NCBI RefSeq assembly: GCF_050633425.1
Contig: NZ_JBOEGM010000025.1
Span: forward strand, 56,836 to 120,835
Source: Pelagimonas sp050633425
Lineage (GTDB): Bacteria > Pseudomonadota > Alphaproteobacteria > Rhodobacterales > Rhodobacteraceae
DNA length: 64,000 nucleotides
Direction of reading: 5' to 3'
The notes under the pieces are model-generated. The model was not told the origin of the DNA. It worked only from the letters and a program-made list of their open reading frames with translations, and did no database searches. Both the position numbers and the translations under genes were made by a program. Below, one piece after another: positions 1 through 7,842 of the stretch. Positions within the stretch are counted from its first letter, which is position 1; every line of letters begins with the position of its first letter.

Positions 1-284
1 GCGACACTATCAATACTGCAGTTGCAGCACTGGCTGAAAAGCTCGGCGACGGCTTTGATGCCACAGCCAAATTTGTGCTCGGCGAAGAAGGCAGTGTGAT
101 CGTAGACGAAAACGGCGTGCGCGCTGGTGACGACGATGCCGATGTCACCCTGACTGCGGACGTTGACACATTTGAGCAGATCCTATCGGGCGATCTGAAC
201 CCAACTGGCGCGTTCATGTCAGGCAAATTGACCATTGACGGCGATATGTCCGCCGCCATGCGTCTTGCATCGGCGTTAGCATAA
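1..284 (+). CDS. SCP2 sterol-binding domain protein, C-terminal fragment
   Basis: The reading frame is open from the window edge (first full codon at base 3) to the TAA at 282-284, giving 93 residues. The start lies outside the window. The sequence has an acidic stretch around GEEGSVIVDENGV, then a segment ending in GDLNPTGAFMSGKLTIDGDM. This matches the end of the SCP2/sterol carrier fold, where a G-K-(L/I)-x-(I/V)-x-G-D motif lines the lipid tunnel. Such small proteins probably bind acyl chains or other lipids in the cytoplasm; the ligand cannot be told from sequence. The stop overlaps the ATG of the next gene by one base (TAATG), so the two are probably translated together, which fits a lipid-binding protein paired with a lysophospholipase-like hydrolase. 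An internal GTG at 75 is not a credible start because the homology begins upstream of it. Confidence 0.85.
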   Translation, partial: DTINTAVAALAEKLGDGFDATAKFVLGEEGSVIVDENGVRAGDDDADVTLTADVDTFEQILSGDLNPTGAFMSGKLTIDGDMSAAMRLASALA

Positions 285-1246
285 TGAGTTTGGTTCCCGC
301 GCCTTTTCATGCCGATCTGTCTGATGGTCCCGTTAATGGCCGTGCCTATTGGGTTGAGGCCGACGACGGGTTGCGCCTTCGCGTGGCGCATTTCCCGGCA
401 GAACAGGCGCGGGGTACCGTGCTGCTTATGCCCGGCCGCACAGAATATGTCGAAAAATATGGCCGCACCGCGTCTGATCTAACCGCGCGTGGATATCACG
501 TGTTGGCGATTGACTGGCGAGGTCAGGGCTTGGCAGATCGGATGCTCGATGAGCCGATGGCTGGTCACGTCCATGTCTTTGAAGACTATCAACGTGACGT
601 TGCTGCCCTTCTTGATAGCGTCGGTGCGCTTGGCCTGCCCCGCCCCTTGCACATGATTGGCCACTCCATGGGCGGCTGCATTGGGTTGCGCGCTGTTATG
701 GATGGCCTACCGGTTGAAAGCTGCGTGTTCACCGGCCCAATGTGGGGGATTCGCATGGCCGATCCGCTGCGCCCTGCGGCCTGGGCCTTGTCTTGGTGGG
801 GCAAGCAAATTGGCCTTGGCCATGTCTTCACACCGGGCACCAAACCCGAAAGCTATATCGTCACCGAACCGTTTGAAAACAACCTCTTAACCAGAGACCC
901 GGCGATGTGGGATTATATGCGGCGTCAGGTTCTGGCCGTGCCCGAATTGCAGCTTGGTGGACCGTCCTTGAACTGGCTACACGAAGCTTTGGCCGAAACC
1001 CGTGAACTGTCACGCCGCCCCTCACCATCACAGCCCTGTCTGACATTTTTGGGCACCAATGAACGCATCGTTGATACCTCACGCATTCTTAACCGAATGG
1101 AAAAATGGCCCGGTGGGCAATTGGTGCAAATCACTGATGGCGAACATGAAATATTGATGGAAGATGAGAACACCCGCAGCCGTGTTGCGGATCAGATGTG
1201 TGCTCTTTTTGACCGGGCAGGTTCGGACACAGCCCTGACCGCCTGA
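284..1246 (+). CDS. Alpha/beta hydrolase, lysophospholipase-like
   Basis: This 320-residue protein has an alpha/beta-hydrolase fold. An oxyanion strand lies near residues 46-51 (LLMPGR) and a WRGQG turn near 78-82. The nucleophile elbow GHSMGG has Ser128, and a likely catalytic histidine is His288 in DGEHEIL. The length and the GRTEYVEKYG segment are typical of the PldB/monoglyceride-lipase group, which hydrolyses lysophospholipids or monoacylglycerols. There is no signal peptide, so it should be cytoplasmic or at the inner face of the membrane. The start overlaps the stop of the SCP2 gene by one base, indicating translational coupling. A large imperfect inverted repeat follows the stop. The exact substrate is inferred from family resemblance only. 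Confidence 0.85.
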   Translation: MSLVPAPFHADLSDGPVNGRAYWVEADDGLRLRVAHFPAEQARGTVLLMPGRTEYVEKYGRTASDLTARGYHVLAIDWRGQGLADRMLDEPMAGHVHVFEDYQRDVAALLDSVGALGLPRPLHMIGHSMGGCIGLRAVMDGLPVESCVFTGPMWGIRMADPLRPAAWALSWWGKQIGLGHVFTPGTKPESYIVTEPFENNLLTRDPAMWDYMRRQVLAVPELQLGGPSLNWLHEALAETRELSRRPSPSQPCLTFLGTNERIVDTSRILNRMEKWPGGQLVQITDGEHEILMEDENTRSRVADQMCALFDRAGSDTALTA

Positions 1247-1272
1247 TGACACTTTGTCAGCGCCGGGCCTGT

Positions 1273-1343
1273 CAATACGAGTGGGTAAAACAAGATCCCA
1301 TTGCGGGTCTTGGCCTGTCGCGATCTTGTTTTCCATCGTATTG
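1273..1343 (+). terminator. Large stem-loop after the hydrolase gene
   Basis: An 11-base perfect inverted repeat (AAAACAAGATC at 1287-1297, GATCTTGTTTT at 1322-1332) is enclosed by a second 8-base perfect repeat (CAATACGA at 1273-1280, TCGTATTG at 1336-1343). The inner stem ends in a T-run followed by CC, so it may act as an intrinsic terminator. The two-tier stem and 24-base loop are larger than usual, so a structured RNA is also possible. The rest of the 1247-1445 gap shows no gene. Confidence 0.55.
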
Positions 1344-1445
1344 GGCAGAGTTTTCATAGCAATCCACAGGTTATACGCGTCTGCCCCTTGAACCTCCCGC
1401 CTTGGCAGGATTAGCTCTGGCATAAGATATCAAGGAGAGACGCGT

Positions 1446-3260
1446 ATGCCGACCCAGCCGTTTTATGACATCAATGCTTCGAATGGCGATGGCTCGCTAG
1501 GACCGTTGCCGGAATGGGATCTGAGCGATTTATATACGGCCGATGACGCGCCGGAGCTCAAGCGCGATCTGGATTGGCTCGAATCCGCCTGCCTGAAATT
1601 CGCCGACAATTACGAAGGCAAGCTCGCGACGCTTGATGCCGCTGGGATGCTGGAAGCGATCAAGCGGCAAGAGCGCATTGATAGCGTTGCAGGTCGGATC
1701 ATGTCCTATGCCGGGTTGCGGTATTACCAACTTACCACCGATGCTGAGCGCGCCAAGTTCCTATCCGATGCCCAAGAGCGCATCACAAACTTCTCAACGC
1801 CTCTGGTGTTTTTCACATTGGAAATCAACCGGCTAGAGGATGACTTCCTGGACGGTCTGTTTAGCGAAAGCGCCGATTTGGCGCGTTACAAACCGATTTT
1901 TGACAAGATCCGCAAAATGAAGCCACATCAGCTAAGTGATGAGCTGGAGAAGTTTTTGCATGATCTGGGTGTTGTTGGCGACGCCTGGGAACGTTTGTTT
2001 GACGAAACCATTGCCGGGCTTACTTTTGACATCGACGGCGAAGACCTCAACATCGAGGCAACTCTGAATTTCCTCACCGACCAAGATCGCAGCAAGCGTG
2101 AAGGTGCCGCTCGGGAACTGGCCCGTGTTTTTGCCGACAATATCAAAACCTTTGCGCGTGTGCACAACACCCAAGCAAAGGAAAAAGAGATTGTTGATCG
2201 CTGGCGTGGCATGCCGTCCGCGCAGGCCGGTCGCCATCTCGCCAATGATGTCGAACCCGAAGTTGTTGAGGCATTGCGCAACGCCGTCGTTAATGCCTAC
2301 CCGCGGCTAAGCCACCGGTATTACGAATTAAAACGCAAATGGCTCGGCCTGGATGTCATGCAGGTCTGGGATCGCAATGCCCCGTTACCAATGGAGAGCG
2401 ACCGCATCGTCGATTGGGAAGAGGCGAAAAAGACCGTTATGGATGCCTATAACGCCTTTGATCCACGCATGGGTGAATTGGCGGAACCGTTTTTCACCAA
2501 GGGCTGGATTGATGCCGAAGTGAAACCGGGCAAAGCCCCCGGAGCGTTTGCCCATCCGACCGTGACAGATGTGCATCCCTATGTGATGCTCAATTACTTG
2601 GGAAAACCGCGCGATGTCATGACCTTGGCGCATGAGCTGGGCCATGGTGTGCATCAGGTTTTGGCGGCGGGTCAGGGCGAAATGCTCTCCTCCACCCCCT
2701 TAACCTTGGCCGAAACTGCCTCGGTGTTTGGCGAAATGCTGACCTTCCGCCAGATGTTGGACGGTGCCCAAACCCAAGCAGAACGCAAGGTGATGCTGGC
2801 CGGCAAGGTCGAAGACATGATCAATACCGTTGTCCGCCAGATCGCCTTTTACGATTTCGAATGTAAATTGCATGCGGCGCGGCGCGGCGGGGAACTCACA
2901 CCGGATGACATCAACGCCCTTTGGATGAGCGTTCAGGCCGAAAGCCTTGGCTCAGCCTTCGAATTTATGGAAGGTTACGAAACCTTCTGGGCCTATATTC
3001 CGCATTTCGTGCATTCGCCTTTCTATGTGTATGCCTACGCATTTGGCGATGGTTTGGTGAACGCGCTCTATGCGGCCTACCAAGAACAGCCCGACGGGTT
3101 CCAAGACAAGTATTTTGAAATGCTGCGGGCTGGCGGGTCAAAACACCATTCAGAGCTTTTGGCCCCGTTTGGGCTTGATGCCTCGGACCCTAGTTTCTGG
3201 GACAAGGGTCTTTCAATGATCGAAGAGTTCATCGACGAGCTAGAAGCCATGGAAGACTGA
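1446..3260 (+). CDS. pepF: Oligoendopeptidase F (M3 family metallopeptidase)
   Basis: This 604-residue protein has the HExxH zinc motif HELGH at residues 396-400 (His396, Glu397, His400). The third zinc ligand is Glu423, in LAETASVFGEM. That spacing is typical of thimet-type M3 peptidases. The N-terminal half is the helical domain of PepF/PepB, and the length agrees with the family (about 600 residues). The enzyme cleaves oligopeptides in the cytoplasm and is usually linked to peptide turnover and processing of cleaved signal peptides. The ATG at 1446 follows a good ribosome binding site (AAGGAGAG at 1431-1438). A strong bidirectional terminator follows at once and separates it from the convergent flagellin gene. 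Confidence 0.95.
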   Translation: MPTQPFYDINASNGDGSLGPLPEWDLSDLYTADDAPELKRDLDWLESACLKFADNYEGKLATLDAAGMLEAIKRQERIDSVAGRIMSYAGLRYYQLTTDAERAKFLSDAQERITNFSTPLVFFTLEINRLEDDFLDGLFSESADLARYKPIFDKIRKMKPHQLSDELEKFLHDLGVVGDAWERLFDETIAGLTFDIDGEDLNIEATLNFLTDQDRSKREGAARELARVFADNIKTFARVHNTQAKEKEIVDRWRGMPSAQAGRHLANDVEPEVVEALRNAVVNAYPRLSHRYYELKRKWLGLDVMQVWDRNAPLPMESDRIVDWEEAKKTVMDAYNAFDPRMGELAEPFFTKGWIDAEVKPGKAPGAFAHPTVTDVHPYVMLNYLGKPRDVMTLAHELGHGVHQVLAAGQGEMLSSTPLTLAETASVFGEMLTFRQMLDGAQTQAERKVMLAGKVEDMINTVVRQIAFYDFECKLHAARRGGELTPDDINALWMSVQAESLGSAFEFMEGYETFWAYIPHFVHSPFYVYAYAFGDGLVNALYAAYQEQPDGFQDKYFEMLRAGGSKHHSELLAPFGLDASDPSFWDKGLSMIEEFIDELEAMED

Positions 3261-3263
3261 GAC

Positions 3264-3290
3264 AAAAAAGGCCGCGAAAGCGGCCTTTTT
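3264..3290. terminator. Bidirectional intrinsic terminator between pepF and flagellin
   Basis: A perfect 11-base stem (AAAAAGGCCGC at 3265-3275, GCGGCCTTTTT at 3280-3290) is closed by a GAAA tetraloop. A-runs and T-runs flank it, so it should stop transcription from both sides. It lies exactly between two convergent genes. Confidence 0.92.
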
Positions 3291-3292
3291 CT

Positions 3293-4591
3293 TTACCGGA
3301 AGAGCGACATCAGTGCCTGAGGCGATTGGTTGGCAATCGACAAGGATTGGAAGGCAAGCTGTTGCTGAACTTGAAGCGCCTGTTGACGCGCTGAGGTTTC
3401 GACCAAATCTGCGTCAACAAGTGAGCCAATCCCTACCGTGAAACTATCGACCAATTTGGTCGTAAAGTTTGCCTGTGTCGTAAGCCGCCCCTGAACGGAT
3501 CCGATCTCCGCTGCGGCGTCCACCGCCGCCTCGATCATCACGTCTACTCTGCCCAACGCATCGTCTGCGCCTGCCTCGGTTGTGACATTCAGGCCTTGCA
3601 AATCGCCGAGTTCACCACCGGTTCGATTGCCAGCATCCGCATCCAATCGACTGATAGAGACCTGCAACGTATCGCTTGCCGAACTGACATTCGATCTTGC
3701 CGTGATGTCGGTGCCCGCAAAGCTTAATGCCAGCACGTCAGAGGCCAACCCATTGGCGTTGGCATAGGCTTCCCACCGGCGGCCCAGCCCTGTCACCACG
3801 TCGGCCATTGTATCGCCTTCGCGGGCCACATAGGCCAAGGTGCCGCCGGCCATTTCCGATTGCGTCTGCGCCCCGGCGGCCGTCGTTCGATACTCAGCTT
3901 GATCAAAGCCAGAGGCATTTGCATCGGTCCCAAAAACCGACAATCCAAACGCCGTGCCCGTTTCAACCGACAAGCCACTGACATCCATCGTCGCGCTTTG
4001 TGTGGCATTCAACGTGAGCTGATCTGCCGTGGCTGTATAGGTCCCCCCAGCGGATGCAACAAATGCAGTCTGCGCCCTAAGATCCTGACGTTTCAAGGAA
4101 ATGTCGCTTGTACTAACCCCTTGCTGGGTCCGGCTGATCGACGCCAGAATTTCAACATGGCCATATCCGGCTTCGGTGCTGTCATGTTTGATGAGGTTTT
4201 GACCATTGAATGTCGTGGCATCAACCACGGCAATGATCTGGTCGCGCAAAGCATCAACATCAGCTTGAACTTTGACACGGTCAATATTGTCTTGCTGAGC
4301 AACAACGATTTTGCCTTTCAGTTCCGTAAGCAAATCCGTCAAGCTTTCAGCCCCTTGCCGAGCGACCGACAAAGTCGCTTGGGCCAGATTCAGGCCATCG
4401 GCAATCTGGCGGAACCCCTTAACATCGGATTCCATTTTCTTGGAAACGGCCCAGACCGACGCATTCGTCGCAGCGGTCGACACCCGTTTTCCGGTCCCGA
4501 CTTGCTGCATGGTCTTGTCCAGATCGGCACCAACCGTTCTCAACGCCCTAAGGGCGGCAAACGCCCCGTTATTGGTCAAAATACTCGACAT
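3293..4591 (-). CDS. fliC: Flagellin
   Basis: This 432-residue protein has the conserved flagellin N-terminal domain (residues 1 to about 140, starting MSSILTNNGAFAALRALRTV) and the C-terminal helical domain (about the last 85 residues, ending SLSIANQSPQALMSLFR). The variable D2/D3-like middle lies between them. It would be exported by the flagellar type III apparatus and form the filament. The overall form is that of alphaproteobacterial flagellins of the Rhodobacterales type. No flaF, flbT or other flagellar genes are next to it, so it is a solitary structural gene. The region 4592-4835 upstream holds no gene, and I could not define a clear sigma-28 or sigma-54 promoter there by eye. Confidence 0.95.
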   Translation of the reverse strand: MSSILTNNGAFAALRALRTVGADLDKTMQQVGTGKRVSTAATNASVWAVSKKMESDVKGFRQIADGLNLAQATLSVARQGAESLTDLLTELKGKIVVAQQDNIDRVKVQADVDALRDQIIAVVDATTFNGQNLIKHDSTEAGYGHVEILASISRTQQGVSTSDISLKRQDLRAQTAFVASAGGTYTATADQLTLNATQSATMDVSGLSVETGTAFGLSVFGTDANASGFDQAEYRTTAAGAQTQSEMAGGTLAYVAREGDTMADVVTGLGRRWEAYANANGLASDVLALSFAGTDITARSNVSSASDTLQVSISRLDADAGNRTGGELGDLQGLNVTTEAGADDALGRVDVMIEAAVDAAAEIGSVQGRLTTQANFTTKLVDSFTVGIGSLVDADLVETSARQQALQVQQQLAFQSLSIANQSPQALMSLFR

Positions 4592-4835
4592 GTTTCACGC
4601 CTCTGCTCCGCGGCCACGCTTCTGCGCAATGTACCGATCAGGATGTGTTCACAGGTTGCATTCTGCCCCAACAAGCCGGTCTTTTCTGACGACTTGCAAC
4701 ATTCACTTGGATGGCCTGAAGTTGAATGACGATGGTTAAATCGGCGCTAAACATGTTCACGCGAAATGCCGACATTTGTGGCTAAATTGTGGCAGACCTG
4801 CCTTATTTCCGCCGCAACCTGTTGGGAACAAAGAA

Positions 4836-4868
4836 AAGGACCAGCCAAGCAAAGCCTGACCGGTCCTT
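4836..4868 (-). terminator. Intrinsic terminator of the DUF465 gene
   Basis: Read on the minus strand, the sequence AAGGACCGGTCA pairs with TGGCTGGTCCTT (12 bases, two G-U pairs) around a 9-base loop, followed by TTTCTTTG. It lies 22 bases past the stop of the minus-strand gene at 4890. Confidence 0.82.
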
Positions 4869-4889
4869 CCAGAAAACATGTTTTGCGAT

Positions 4890-5126
4890 TTACGACGACA
4901 ACATTCCGTAGATTTCATCCTTAAGAGCCGCACGCTTTTTGCGCAGCTCTGCTTCGGCTTGCTCGCTCATCGGCTCAACATTTGTCTCAGCCCTGTGCAC
5001 CTCACGGTTCACATCATGATACTCGTCCGCCAGCTTGGCAAAATGCGCATCGTCTTGTTTCAGCACGCTCATCTTTTCGACAAATTCCGGAAATTCTTCG
5101 GCCAGTTCATGTGGTGTATGTGACAT
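4890..5126 (-). CDS. DUF465 (YdcH-like) small protein
   Basis: This small, very charged, helical protein has 78 residues. It contains HELAEEFPEF near the N-terminus, then HFAKLADEYHDVN and a C-terminal RKKRAALKDEIY. This is the DUF465/YdcH pattern, in which two helices form a hairpin or short coiled coil. The biochemical role of the family is not known. The frame is open further upstream, to about 5300. I chose the ATG at 5124-5126 because a strong AAGGGGAG ribosome binding site sits just before it and the family homology begins at that methionine. A good terminator follows, so it is probably a single-gene transcript. Confidence 0.9.
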   Translation of the reverse strand: MSHTPHELAEEFPEFVEKMSVLKQDDAHFAKLADEYHDVNREVHRAETNVEPMSEQAEAELRKKRAALKDEIYGMLSS

Positions 5127-5226
5127 TTGCGTCTCCCCTTGTTCGATTTCGCAAGCAAGGTGACATACCGACGGGTCCGAGACTTTGACTCGGATCAACC
5201 CGGCCAAAAACCTGTCTCTTTTTGTC

Positions 5227-5904
5227 TTATTTTTTTGCCGCGCGCCAACCGGCTTTTTGGGCCTCTGATTCCGAGCAAAACCAGCGTTCGCCCTTTTCAA
5301 CCCGGATGGTTGTCACATCATACCATCGCTGATCGGGGGCATGAAAAATACGCTCTCCATGTTTGGAGATATTGCCTTTTAGAACACAGCCTTGCGGGGC
5401 AGACGACAAGGACCATTTTGCCCGCGCCGCGCGTCCCTGCGCCCGGTATTGTGCCGGCTCAACAATGCCTGTGCTATGCAAGCCGCGCCCTGCGATTGCC
5501 GCCGCTTTTTCTTCCAGGTCGTAGTCCCAGCCGTATTTACGAAAGGCGAAAGCAAGGCCATCGCGAACCAGAACACGGGCCATGTCCTGCCCATTCACCC
5601 AACAGCGTGCAACGACCCGGCCATATCTATCTGTGTCAAGCTGTTCGCATGACGCGACTTGGCCTTCGAAAAGCGCCTGTGCCTGCGCCTTGCTCCAGAC
5701 ACCACAAGCCCAGACCGGTTGCCCAGGACCACCGCAACGTTGTTTGACTTCGGGCGCGTCAATGGCGTGAAGCCGCACCGATGTCCCCGCCACGTCGATT
5801 GTATCTGCGTCTTTGACGCGCAAGGGGCCGCTGATCTCGCCAGAGGCGATATTGGCGGAAATGACGCCACAAATGAGAACAAGACAGAAACGAATACTTA
5901 ACAT
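5227..5904 (-). CDS. Secreted thermonuclease-family (SNase-like) protein
   Basis: This 225-residue protein starts with a hydrophobic signal peptide (residues 1-22, cut near IASGE). The staphylococcal-nuclease-like domain follows: VKDADTIDV, RLHAIDAPE and DTDRYGRVVARCW are its usual core motifs and contain the Asp, Arg and Glu residues used in catalysis. After about residue 165 comes a second conserved block (GNISKHGERIFHAPDQRWY to GERWFCSESEAQKAGWR). In many alphaproteobacterial SNase proteins this is a cysteine-bearing C-terminal extension. The protein is probably a periplasmic or extracellular phosphodiesterase acting on nucleic acid. It is transcribed in the same direction as betA upstream but is 54 bases away and not obviously part of that operon. 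Confidence 0.88.
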   Translation of the reverse strand: MLSIRFCLVLICGVISANIASGEISGPLRVKDADTIDVAGTSVRLHAIDAPEVKQRCGGPGQPVWACGVWSKAQAQALFEGQVASCEQLDTDRYGRVVARCWVNGQDMARVLVRDGLAFAFRKYGWDYDLEEKAAAIAGRGLHSTGIVEPAQYRAQGRAARAKWSLSSAPQGCVLKGNISKHGERIFHAPDQRWYDVTTIRVEKGERWFCSESEAQKAGWRAAKK

Positions 5905-5958
5905 TCGGTTAATCTCGGGGCCCGGAGCTCCGAAATCAACCGATTCTGTCGAAGTTCC

Positions 5959-7611
5959 TTAACGCTGGGCGGTTTCCCACTCAGGATGGATCCAAGGTTC
6001 AGAGTTTTCCGCTGGCAAACTGCGTCCCAAAACGTGGTCAGACACCTTTTCCCCAACCATGATTGACGGCGCATTGAGATTGCCATTGGTGATCTGCGGA
6101 AAGATTGAGCTGTCCGCCACCCGAAGACCCTCTACACCAATCACCCGCGCCTGAGGGTCAACCACAGCCATAGGGTCATCAACCGCGCCCATTTTACAGG
6201 TCCCACAAGGGTGATAGGCGCTTTCAACGTGTTCTTGGATGAAACTGTTGAGCTCTTCGTCGCTTTGCAGCGCATCCCCTGGCTGAATCTCATGGCCGCG
6301 ATAAGGCGCAAACGCCTCTTGACCAAAAATTTCCCGTGTGAGGCGAATGCATGTGCGGAAATCCTCCCAATCCTGTTCTTCGCTCATGTAGTTGAACAGG
6401 ATGCTGGGCGCGGTCTCTGGGTCATTGGACTTTAGGGTTATCGCCCCGCGTGACGGCGACCGCATTGGCCCGACATGCGCCTGATACCCATGCCCCTCTG
6501 AGGCAACCTGACCATCGTAACGCACCGCAATCGGCAGAAAATGGTACTGAATATCGGGGTATTCAACACCCGCTTTTGAGCGAATAAACCCCGCACTTTC
6601 AAACTGGTTCGACGCACCTGGTCCAGACCGACCAAAAAGCCAGCGCGCCCCGACATACCCCTTGCCAATCAGGTTCCAGTATTTGGCCAAGGTCACAGGT
6701 TTTGTCGCGGCTTGCTGGATGTAGAGCTCGAGATGGTCTTGCAAGTTTTGTCCGACGCCCGGTCGATCCGCCACGAGATCAATACCATGATCTGCAAGAT
6801 GCGCAGCGGGTCCAATACCGGAATGCATCAACAATTTGGGCGAGTTTATTGCGCTAGCGGCAATGATGACTTCCTGAGCGGCCTCAATGATCTCAATCCG
6901 CCCCTTCCGGCGCAGCTCGACCCCAATGGCCCGTCCCTCCTGGATCACCACTTTGCGGGCCAAACCACGGACAACCTGTGCCCCCAGCTTTTCCGCTGGC
7001 CGTAGATAGGCCTTGGCCGCAGACCAGCGCGCGCCTTTCCAAACCGTCATGTCAAAAGGGCCGAACCCTTCTTGTTGGTGGCCATTGTAATCGCCGGTCA
7101 CAGGGTAGCCCGCCTGACGCCCCGCCTCGACAAAGGCAGGGACAAGTGGATTGTCGCGCTTGCCACGTGTCACATGCAAAGGCCCGCCTCTGCCGCGCCA
7201 CTCCGCCTCACCGCCATGTCCACCGGCATGCCAATCTTCGAGCCGTTTGTAATAGGGCAACACATCGGCATACCCCCAACCAGCGGCCCCCATATCGCGC
7301 CATGTGTCAAAGTCGCGGGCATGGCCGCGCACATAGATCATGCCGTTGATGGAAGACGAACCGCCAATAACCTTGCCACGCGGGCAGGCCAATCGCCGCC
7401 CCCCCAAATGGGGCTCTGGTTCACTCTCAAAGCCCCAATCATAGGTTTTCATCCCCATCGGATAGCTCAGGGCACCCGGCATGTTAATAAACGGTCCCCA
7501 ATCGCTGCCACCATGTTCGATCACAATGACCGATTTTCCGGCTTCAGCCAGACGATACGCCATCGCGCACCCGGCGCTGCCCGCGCCGACAACAACATAA
7601 TCCGCTTTCAT
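5959..7611 (-). CDS. betA: Choline dehydrogenase (GMC oxidoreductase)
   Basis: The protein has 550 residues. The N-terminal FAD-binding motif VVGAGSAGCAMAYRL (about residues 5-19) is followed by the GMC signature around GGSSSINGMIYVRGH. Near the C-terminus are the active-site histidine in SAYHPCGTCKMG and the NGNLNAPSIMVGEK block. It oxidises choline to betaine aldehyde, and possibly further, feeding electrons to the respiratory chain from the membrane or cytoplasm. I placed the start at 7611 rather than the longer frame start at 7653: homology begins at MKADYVVVGAG and an AAAGGA site lies upstream. It is the last gene of the betI-betC-GST-betB-betA run and is separated from betB by a 231-base gap containing a G-tract stem-loop. 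Confidence 0.94.
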   Translation of the reverse strand: MKADYVVVGAGSAGCAMAYRLAEAGKSVIVIEHGGSDWGPFINMPGALSYPMGMKTYDWGFESEPEPHLGGRRLACPRGKVIGGSSSINGMIYVRGHARDFDTWRDMGAAGWGYADVLPYYKRLEDWHAGGHGGEAEWRGRGGPLHVTRGKRDNPLVPAFVEAGRQAGYPVTGDYNGHQQEGFGPFDMTVWKGARWSAAKAYLRPAEKLGAQVVRGLARKVVIQEGRAIGVELRRKGRIEIIEAAQEVIIAASAINSPKLLMHSGIGPAAHLADHGIDLVADRPGVGQNLQDHLELYIQQAATKPVTLAKYWNLIGKGYVGARWLFGRSGPGASNQFESAGFIRSKAGVEYPDIQYHFLPIAVRYDGQVASEGHGYQAHVGPMRSPSRGAITLKSNDPETAPSILFNYMSEEQDWEDFRTCIRLTREIFGQEAFAPYRGHEIQPGDALQSDEELNSFIQEHVESAYHPCGTCKMGAVDDPMAVVDPQARVIGVEGLRVADSSIFPQITNGNLNAPSIMVGEKVSDHVLGRSLPAENSEPWIHPEWETAQR

Positions 7612-7755
7612 GCCTCTGTTTCCTTTCAGGCATCCGGGCGCTTCCATAAACACCCAAGATCACAAAAAGCCGCCGCGCAATTCGCGCAAACGTCGCTCAT
7701 CACTTCAGAGACGTGCTCCGAAATGCTCTATTTCAAACGTCAACTTGGCTCCCCA

Positions 7756-7809
7756 CAACAGCCCCGGCGAGACGGGGGTGGGTGGGTGGGCCGCTCGCCG
7801 GGGCTGTTG
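7756..7809. repeat. Palindrome with G-quadruplex-type loop, betB-betA gap
   Basis: A perfect 16-base inverted repeat (CAACAGCCCCGGCGAG at 7756-7771 and its complement at 7794-7809) encloses a 22-base loop. The loop contains four G runs joined by single T bases, GGGGGTGGGTGGGTGGG at 7774-7790. On the plus strand this is a textbook G-quadruplex sequence; in the betB-betA mRNA (minus strand) the loop is C-rich. No T-run follows on either side, so it does not look like an intrinsic terminator. A sister element with the same loop on another stem lies at 9978-10026. Confidence 0.85.
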
Positions 7810-7842
7810 CCCCAGCGTTAAACACGCTCGTCCAAACCGGCC

